Of a stretch of 49,361 nt of DNA, positions 44,654 to 49,361 are shown in pieces; position 1 is the first letter of the stretch, and each line of letters opens with the position of its first letter. The stretch comes from Desulfobulbaceae bacterium. GTDB lineage: Bacteria; Desulfobacterota; Desulfobulbia; Desulfobulbales; Desulfocapsaceae. Under the pieces are notes generated by a model, which made no database searches, was not told the origin of the DNA, and worked only from the letters and a program-made list of their open reading frames with translations. The DNA is taken from positions 1-49,361 of the forward strand of contig JAHEER010000020.1 in NCBI GenBank assembly GCA_024640625.1, in the 5' to 3' direction. Position numbers and translations under genes: made by a program.

Positions 44654-45769
44654 CTAAAGTTGCGGAATCTCAAGGCCGAGCGGCACCAGGACAACATCGT
44701 TGAACTCTTTCTGTACCGCTTTGTCAGTCTGGTCCTCCGCCCTTTCGGCGATATCCACAATCTTGGCGGCCACTCTTTGGGTGCGCTTTCGGCAGTCGAT
44801 CCGGGCCCGCTCCAGACCATCCCAGTTCTGGCGCTCGACAAATCCTTTCCAGGCTAAGCCAAGTTCCGGGAACAATTCCTGCCTGAGTCCGTCCACAAAA
44901 GAGACAAAGAGAGCGAGGGTCGATTCTTTCCGCACCTTGACCAGATGGGCGAGCACGCCGCGGGGATGGGTGTCGGCCAGCACATCCCTGACCGCCCTGC
45001 TGACAAATTCAATCACCGAGCCGGGGAAGCGGCCGATCAGTCTCCGCTGTGTCTCACTGTCCAGGGAGTCTTCAAGCAATTCGCCAATCTCATGGTAGAT
45101 GAACAAATTTTGCTCGTTCGCCGCGATCTGGTCGAGGACAGCGGACAACTTCTGCTGATCCAGTTCACCACCCGCCAGAAGCCCGTAACTGTTCAGAAAA
45201 TGGCGATAGGAACTGCGGCATGACGAGCGCAGCTCCTGAATGTGATCGTAGAGAAAATAGCGCAACGGTTCGGTGCGTACGAGGACCTGTCCCTCTTGGA
45301 CCATGGCAAAGGGACTCGCCATTTCCCGGGCATGTTCCCTGCCGAGCAAGAGCACGGGACAATCCTCCATGCTCAAGTGGTCGACTACCTCGGCCAGGAA
45401 GAAGATGGCTTTCAGCGATCTGCCGTGACCGGCACCATAGATATAAGGCTGGGTCCCACTATTGCCGTTGACCGCGTTGACGTCGTCGACTGGGCATGCT
45501 CGGCCATTCAGGGTGAGCGGCCGGAACTCTTGCTGAGCGATCTCCTCCCAGTAAGATTCCCTTGCCTCTATCCAGTCGAGAAGTTCGGCCGCTTCCGGCT
45601 CACTCCAGGGCTGCAGGCCCTTTTCCCATTTATAGAGATTACGCAGCTTGAGTACCAAGGAACACATGGAGTAGATGCCGTGGTCCCTGGCATCGGAGAT
45701 ATCGCAATTGTACTGGACCTCTTTTATCAACTGCTCGTCTGGCACTACTGTTTCAATTGGCAGGTTCAT
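44654..45769 (-). CDS. Conserved hypothetical protein (possibly Sfum_1244 family)
   Basis: A 371-aa soluble, mostly helical protein without signal peptide. The N-terminal part CDISDARDHGIYSMCSLVLK and LRNLYKWEKGLQPWSEPEAA reminds me of a family known from sulfate reducers and syntrophs (Sfum_1244-like), but I am not certain. Function is unknown. The frame extends upstream to 45898 across the divergent gene; the ATG at 45769 gives a family-like start (NLPIETVVPDEQLIKEV), though with a poor Shine-Dalgarno. It is divergent from the alkyltransferase-like gene by 64 bases. Confidence 0.75.
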   Translation of the reverse strand: MNLPIETVVPDEQLIKEVQYNCDISDARDHGIYSMCSLVLKLRNLYKWEKGLQPWSEPEAAELLDWIEARESYWEEIAQQEFRPLTLNGRACPVDDVNAVNGNSGTQPYIYGAGHGRSLKAIFFLAEVVDHLSMEDCPVLLLGREHAREMASPFAMVQEGQVLVRTEPLRYFLYDHIQELRSSCRSSYRHFLNSYGLLAGGELDQQKLSAVLDQIAANEQNLFIYHEIGELLEDSLDSETQRRLIGRFPGSVIEFVSRAVRDVLADTHPRGVLAHLVKVRKESTLALFVSFVDGLRQELFPELGLAWKGFVERQNWDGLERARIDCRKRTQRVAAKIVDIAERAEDQTDKAVQKEFNDVVLVPLGLEIPQL

Positions 45770-45833
45770 CGGTAGGCAATTTTCCTTTTTGAAAGCAGAC
45801 AAATAAGATAGTCTCGGATATAGGATATACATC

Positions 45834-46139
45834 ATGGACCCCTTTACCAGACGAGCCATCGAGATCATCGCCAGAATCCCGCCCGGCAAGGTGACCACCT
45901 ATTTGATTGTGGCCACGGCGGCCGGCAACCATTGCGGTGCCAGACAGGTCGCCAGGATATTGCATTCGAGTTCCGAAAAATACACGCTTCCCTGGCACCG
46001 CGTGGTCAATCAGCAGCGGAGGATTTCGCCGCGGGCCTCGATGAGCCACCTGAACCAGCAGCAGCTGCTCGAGGAAGAGGGCGTGGTCCTGGACGGCAAC
46101 GGCACGATCGATTTCGATCGATACCTCTGGCTGCCCTGA
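45834..46139 (+). CDS. Alkyltransferase-like (ATL) protein, MGMT domain with Trp for Cys
   Basis: A 101-aa protein matching the DNA-binding domain of O6-alkylguanine-DNA alkyltransferase (RIPPGKVTTYLIVATAAG, GARQVARIL). The active-site PCHRV is replaced by PWHRVVN (Trp54), the hallmark of alkyltransferase-like proteins, which bind O6-alkylguanine and recruit nucleotide excision repair without repairing it themselves. AGGA lies nine bases before the ATG. It is a single gene, divergent from a hypothetical gene. Confidence 0.88.
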   Translation: MDPFTRRAIEIIARIPPGKVTTYLIVATAAGNHCGARQVARILHSSSEKYTLPWHRVVNQQRRISPRASMSHLNQQQLLEEEGVVLDGNGTIDFDRYLWLP

Positions 46140-46276
46140 GCCGCTGAGCCGGCAGGCCGCTGCGCCAGTCATGTGCCGGACTCGGGAGCGCCTTATTTCG
46201 ACCTGGCCAGGGCAGTTAAAATATGCAATAGTGAGCCTCATAACCAAATCATGGATCATCAACAAGGGAGAGCATT

Positions 46277-47266
46277 ATGCCGGAAACATTCAAAGCTTAT
46301 CAAATCACCAAAGATGAGGATGGTCAGAAACTGAGTTTCACCGAATTGACGGAAAACGATCTCATGGACGGCGACGTGACCGTCAAAGTCGAATATTCCA
46401 CCTTGAATTACAAAGACGGTCTGGCCCTGACCGGCAGCGCACCGGTGGTCAGGCGCTTCCCGTTGACCCCGGGCATCGACTTCGCGGGTACGGTCATCGA
46501 GTCGAGCAACCCGAGATTCAAAGCCAACGACGAGGTCATACTCAACGGCTTTGGCGTCGGCGAGGTTCACAGCGGCGGCTATGCTGAAATCGCCAGGGTC
46601 AGCGGTGACTGGCTGGTGTCCAAGCCTGAAGGTTTAAGTGCCAGGCAGGCGATGGCAGTGGGGACGGCAGGCTACACCGCCATGCTCTCCGTGCTCGCCC
46701 TGGAAAAACACGGCCTCGAGGCGGGTGATGGAGCGATTGTGGTTACCGGTGCTGCCGGCGGAGTAGGCAGCGTGGCCCTGCTGCTGCTGAGCAAGCTCGG
46801 TTACCAGGTGACCGCCGTCACCGGCCGCCCCGAAGAGGCGGATTATCTGCGCTCACTGGGAGCTGCAGAAATACTCGACCGCCAACCGTTTTCAGAAAAG
46901 GCCCGACCGCTCGGTAAAGAGCTCTGGGCCGGAGCCGTGGATGTGGCCGGCGGCAACACCCTCGCCAACGTCATCAGTCAGACAAAGTACGGGGGTGCAG
47001 TTGCCGCTTGCGGACTGGCCGATTCGATGGCTCTGCCGACTTCGGTGGCACCATTTATTCTACGCGGCGTCACGCTCTACGGTATAGACTCGGTAATGGC
47101 CTCGCTTGAAGTTCGTGAGCAGGCCTGGCAGCGCCTGGTCAGCGATCTCGACCTGGAACGGCTGGACCGCCTGGTCAAGGAAATTTCACTGGCGGACCTG
47201 CCGGAGGCGGCCGCGGCGATCATGGCCGGTTCGGTGCGGGGACGCACGGTGGTAAAAATTAGCTGA
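46277..47266 (+). CDS. acuI: AcuI/YhdH-type acrylyl-CoA reductase (quinone oxidoreductase family)
   Basis: A 329-aa zinc-free medium-chain reductase. Motifs include VEYSTLNYKDGLALTG, PGIDFAGTVIES, GVGEVHSGGYAE and the Rossmann VTGAAGGVGSVALLLL, all typical of the YhdH/AcuI group, which reduces acrylyl-CoA with NADPH. AGGGAGAG is a strong ribosome site. Acrylyl-CoA arises from 3-hydroxypropionate, dimethylsulfoniopropionate or propionate-related routes, so the enzyme may detoxify it; substrate assignment is by family only. It converges on the nitrilase gene with 8 bases between stops. Confidence 0.88.
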   Translation: MPETFKAYQITKDEDGQKLSFTELTENDLMDGDVTVKVEYSTLNYKDGLALTGSAPVVRRFPLTPGIDFAGTVIESSNPRFKANDEVILNGFGVGEVHSGGYAEIARVSGDWLVSKPEGLSARQAMAVGTAGYTAMLSVLALEKHGLEAGDGAIVVTGAAGGVGSVALLLLSKLGYQVTAVTGRPEEADYLRSLGAAEILDRQPFSEKARPLGKELWAGAVDVAGGNTLANVISQTKYGGAVAACGLADSMALPTSVAPFILRGVTLYGIDSVMASLEVREQAWQRLVSDLDLERLDRLVKEISLADLPEAAAAIMAGSVRGRTVVKIS

Positions 47267-47274
47267 ACAGCCTG

Positions 47275-48111
47275 TTAAAAATTGAATATATCTTCACGAA
47301 CGTGATCCAGCGCCGGGAATCTGGCCCTGATCTGCTGCACTGAGTGCAGATCGATATCAGCCGTCACATTGACCACCCCGTCCGGGGCCTGGGCAATCAC
47401 CAGGCCCCAGGGGTCGACCACCATGCTTCTACCGAAGCAAAGATGACTGGGCGGCGCCTCGCCCCACTGACCGGCACCGACCACCCAGCACAGGTTTTCT
47501 ATGGCCCGGGCCCGCAGCAGGACTTCCCAGTGGTCCCTACCGGTCTGCATGGTGAAGGCAGCGGGCAGCAGAATGACATTGGCGCCCTTCTGGACAAGCC
47601 TTCTGAACAACTCCGGAAAACGCAGGTCGTAGCAGGTGGCCAGACCAAAATTGAACTCACCGATGGAGAACTGCACGGTCTCCAGGCCCGGGCTGATCAC
47701 CGCGGATTCCAGATATTTTTTGCCACCGGGTATCTCCACATCAAAGAGGTGGAGTTTTCGATATCTGGCAACCAGTTCGCCGTCCGGACCGAAGACCACC
47801 GCACAATTATAGATGCTCTTCCCAGCCCTCTCCAGATAGCTGCCGATATGGACATAGCAGCCAAGATCGGCGGCCCGGGTCCTGAGCGTGTCGAGATAGG
47901 GGGAATTGTCGATGGCTCGGGCCTGCTCCTCTTTTCTGCTGTCGGGCCCAATAAAATCGGCATGTTCGGGCAAGACAATCAGCTCCGCTCCCCGGTCCGC
48001 TAATTCAGCGATCGCCTCCAAAGCCGCCTGCAGATTGTCCGGGGGGGAATCGCCGCTGTTGAGCTGGGCCATACCGATGGTGAGTGTCGCGTTCTTCGGT
48101 TCAACTGCCAT
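47275..48111 (-). CDS. Carbon-nitrogen hydrolase (nitrilase superfamily, Nit1/omega-amidase-like)
   Basis: A 278-aa amidohydrolase with the Glu-Lys-Cys triad in place: Glu49 (IVLPEHADF), Lys119 (RYRKLHLFD) and Cys160 (ATCYDLRFPE). Length and the AFTMQTGRDHW motif fit the Nit1 branch, whose members repair deaminated glutathione or act on omega-amides. Which one applies is not visible. CGGAGA precedes the ATG. It stands alone between convergent acuI and the divergent DUF554 gene. Confidence 0.88.
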   Translation of the reverse strand: MAVEPKNATLTIGMAQLNSGDSPPDNLQAALEAIAELADRGAELIVLPEHADFIGPDSRKEEQARAIDNSPYLDTLRTRAADLGCYVHIGSYLERAGKSIYNCAVVFGPDGELVARYRKLHLFDVEIPGGKKYLESAVISPGLETVQFSIGEFNFGLATCYDLRFPELFRRLVQKGANVILLPAAFTMQTGRDHWEVLLRARAIENLCWVVGAGQWGEAPPSHLCFGRSMVVDPWGLVIAQAPDGVVNVTADIDLHSVQQIRARFPALDHVREDIFNF

Positions 48112-48260
48112 TGTCGTGTTCTCCGGGCAACTTTTGTTTATTTCCGGGGTGATGCCGGTTTCCCTTTATTTTGAAAAATTTAGTGGTATAACAGAGCCGT
48201 GTAGATTTTCCAGCCGCTGATACCAGATGGGCAATCAATAGCTTACTCAAAGAATTTACA

Positions 48261-48956
48261 ATGCTCGGCACCATTGTCAACGTCATCGCCATCATTTGCG
48301 GCAGTCTACTCGGACTGCTGTTCAGAAAAGGGCTCCCCGACAATTACAAAGAAATCATCATGAGCGGCATCGGGCTTTCGGTGATCCTTATCGGGGTTAA
48401 AAGCGCTCTGAGCTCCGACCAGTTGCTGATCGTCATATTGTCGGTGATAATAGGTGCGGCCCTGGGTGAGTTCTTGAGAATCGAGGCCAAGCTCGAATCA
48501 CTGGGCAGCTATCTTGAGCACCGGCTGGCCGGCAGATCGGGCGACAGCTCCTCCTTCACCCGGGGCTTCGTGACCGCCAGCCTGGTGTTCTGCGTCGGTT
48601 CCATGGCCATTGTCGGTTCGCTTGAAAGCGGGCTCACCGGCAACCATCAGACCTTGTACGCCAAATCAATCCTGGACGGCGTCACCTCGCTTATTTTCGC
48701 CTCCACCCTGGGTATCGGGGTCCTGTTCTCAGGGGCAGCGGTATTTTTCTACCAGGGAGCCATCACCATGACCGCTGTATTCATGAAGAACTTTCTGGTT
48801 GCCGAAACGATTTCCCAGATGACTTCGGTCGGCGGTCTGCTTATTCTCGCCATTGGGCTCAACCTGCTGGGAATCACCAAAATCAGGGTGGGCAACCTGC
48901 TGCCCGGTATTTTCCTGCCGCTGCTCTACTTCGCCTTTACCAGTCTTTTGACCTGA
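48261..48956 (+). CDS. DUF554 family membrane protein
   Basis: A 231-aa protein with about seven hydrophobic helices. It begins with the family start LGTIVNVIAIICGSLLGLLF and has the conserved CVGSMAIVGSLESGLTGNH and LDGVTSLIFASTLGIGV. DUF554 (YdfK-like) proteins are probable membrane transporters of unknown cargo. There is no clear Shine-Dalgarno. No T-rich terminator is evident downstream. Confidence 0.85.
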   Translation: MLGTIVNVIAIICGSLLGLLFRKGLPDNYKEIIMSGIGLSVILIGVKSALSSDQLLIVILSVIIGAALGEFLRIEAKLESLGSYLEHRLAGRSGDSSSFTRGFVTASLVFCVGSMAIVGSLESGLTGNHQTLYAKSILDGVTSLIFASTLGIGVLFSGAAVFFYQGAITMTAVFMKNFLVAETISQMTSVGGLLILAIGLNLLGITKIRVGNLLPGIFLPLLYFAFTSLLT

Positions 48957-49101
48957 TCCCGCCTATCCCGTTCGGCTTTTTTTCAGGATTGTCTTCTTCG
49001 CCGTCTCCGGCACATAGGGTGTGTTGCACGCTTTGTCCTCGAGAATCCGCTCGCAAAGATCGCGCTTACGGTTGACGGCAGGGGGCTGACAGTTGCAGGG
49101 C

Positions 49102-49361
49102 TCACTGCTTCTCTATTAGCTCATCGAAAAGATCAGCCAGTGGCTGGTACAGGTCGATCTCGTTCAAGGAGGAGATGAGCAGAGCCGGCTGGGCGAGGAA
49201 ATCCTTCATGAAGATAATTTCAGATGCTTTCAAATAGATATGAAATGGGTCGTTCATCGTGGGGAACACATTGCCTATCACCTCGGCCACCGAGTATACC
49301 GAAAGATAGGGCAGCAGCTGGCCGACCCGCTGCATCATCTTGTTGAGATAGAACAATAAGG
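49102..49361 (-). CDS. Hypothetical protein, partial at right edge
   Basis: The open frame enters from the right edge and ends at 49102, giving at least 86 residues. It is hydrophobic and helical, with VGQLLPYLSVYSVAEVIGNV and LAQPALLISSLNEIDLYQPL, ending DELIEKQ. No family is recognised. The true N-terminus is outside the window. In the +1 frame just past its stop an open, Cys-containing reading continues (see findings), so the C-terminus may be altered by a frameshift. Confidence 0.55.
   Translation of the reverse strand, partial: LLFYLNKMMQRVGQLLPYLSVYSVAEVIGNVFPTMNDPFHIYLKASEIIFMKDFLAQPALLISSLNEIDLYQPLADLFDELIEKQ

Overview
The window looks like chromosomal DNA of a strictly anaerobic, moderately high-GC Gram-negative bacterium, most likely a sulfate-reducing or sulfur-disproportionating Desulfobacterota (Desulfobulbales-type). 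The main reason is a complete bacterial-type carbonyl branch of the Wood-Ljungdahl pathway: CO dehydrogenase, acetyl-CoA synthase, both corrinoid iron-sulfur protein subunits, the methyltransferase, a CooC maturation ATPase and the RACo corrinoid activator. Outer-membrane and lipoprotein genes, an HD-GYP protein and a malic enzyme-phosphotransacetylase hybrid agree with this. The taxon is inferred from gene content only. I saw no rRNA, tRNA, CRISPR array, intact insertion sequence or prophage.

Layout. 1-2.9 kb: a copper-type multicopper oxidase and a Cys-rich secreted protein that share an operator, an ABM monooxygenase-like protein and a TetR regulator. 3.1-6.5 kb: a dienelactone hydrolase-like protein, an amino-acid-type binding protein plus permease without an ATPase, and a rhodanese. 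6.5-11.5 kb: a small membrane protein, an HD-GYP phosphodiesterase, a coiled-coil lipoprotein, an OprB-type porin and its partner. 11.7-15.9 kb: aminotransferase, zinc alcohol dehydrogenase, MFS transporter and a very small membrane protein. 16.1-19.7 kb: a serine-hydrolase remnant, a membrane protein, and maeB behind two GntR-like operators.

19.7-23.2 kb is a leftward four-gene operon: core methionine synthase, a 128-aa hypothetical, a DUF166-family gene interrupted by one in-frame TGA, and an MFS transporter. The TGA sits before a conserved-looking Cys-Gly-Leu, the frame stays open for 109 more codons, and a hairpin follows at SECIS-like distance. I read it as a candidate selenoprotein; this is the most interesting observation in the window. 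A genome-wide search for the selenocysteine machinery would test it.

23.5-38.5 kb: ybaK and a small protein, then the leftward CODH/ACS block in transcription order fadH-like reductase, acsV (RACo), acsD, cooS/acsA, acsB, acsC, acsE, a 99-aa protein and cooC. AcsD carries an extra ~169-residue Ala/Lys/Glu-rich tail. Paired GGGACAC/GTGTCCC hairpin repeats lie on both sides of the fadH-acsE stretch. The methionine synthase next door may draw methyl groups from the same corrinoid protein.

38.6-49.4 kb: a radical SAM protein; a leftward operon of a membrane HdrD-like iron-sulfur oxidoreductase, an SCP2-like protein and a thioesterase, divergent from a MerR regulator, typical of acyl-CoA oxidation electron transfer; then a mini beta-carbonic-anhydrase-like protein, a Gfo/Idh/MocA oxidoreductase, a conserved hypothetical, an alkyltransferase-like protein, an AcuI-type reductase, a nitrilase-family hydrolase, a DUF554 membrane protein and a partial gene at the right edge.
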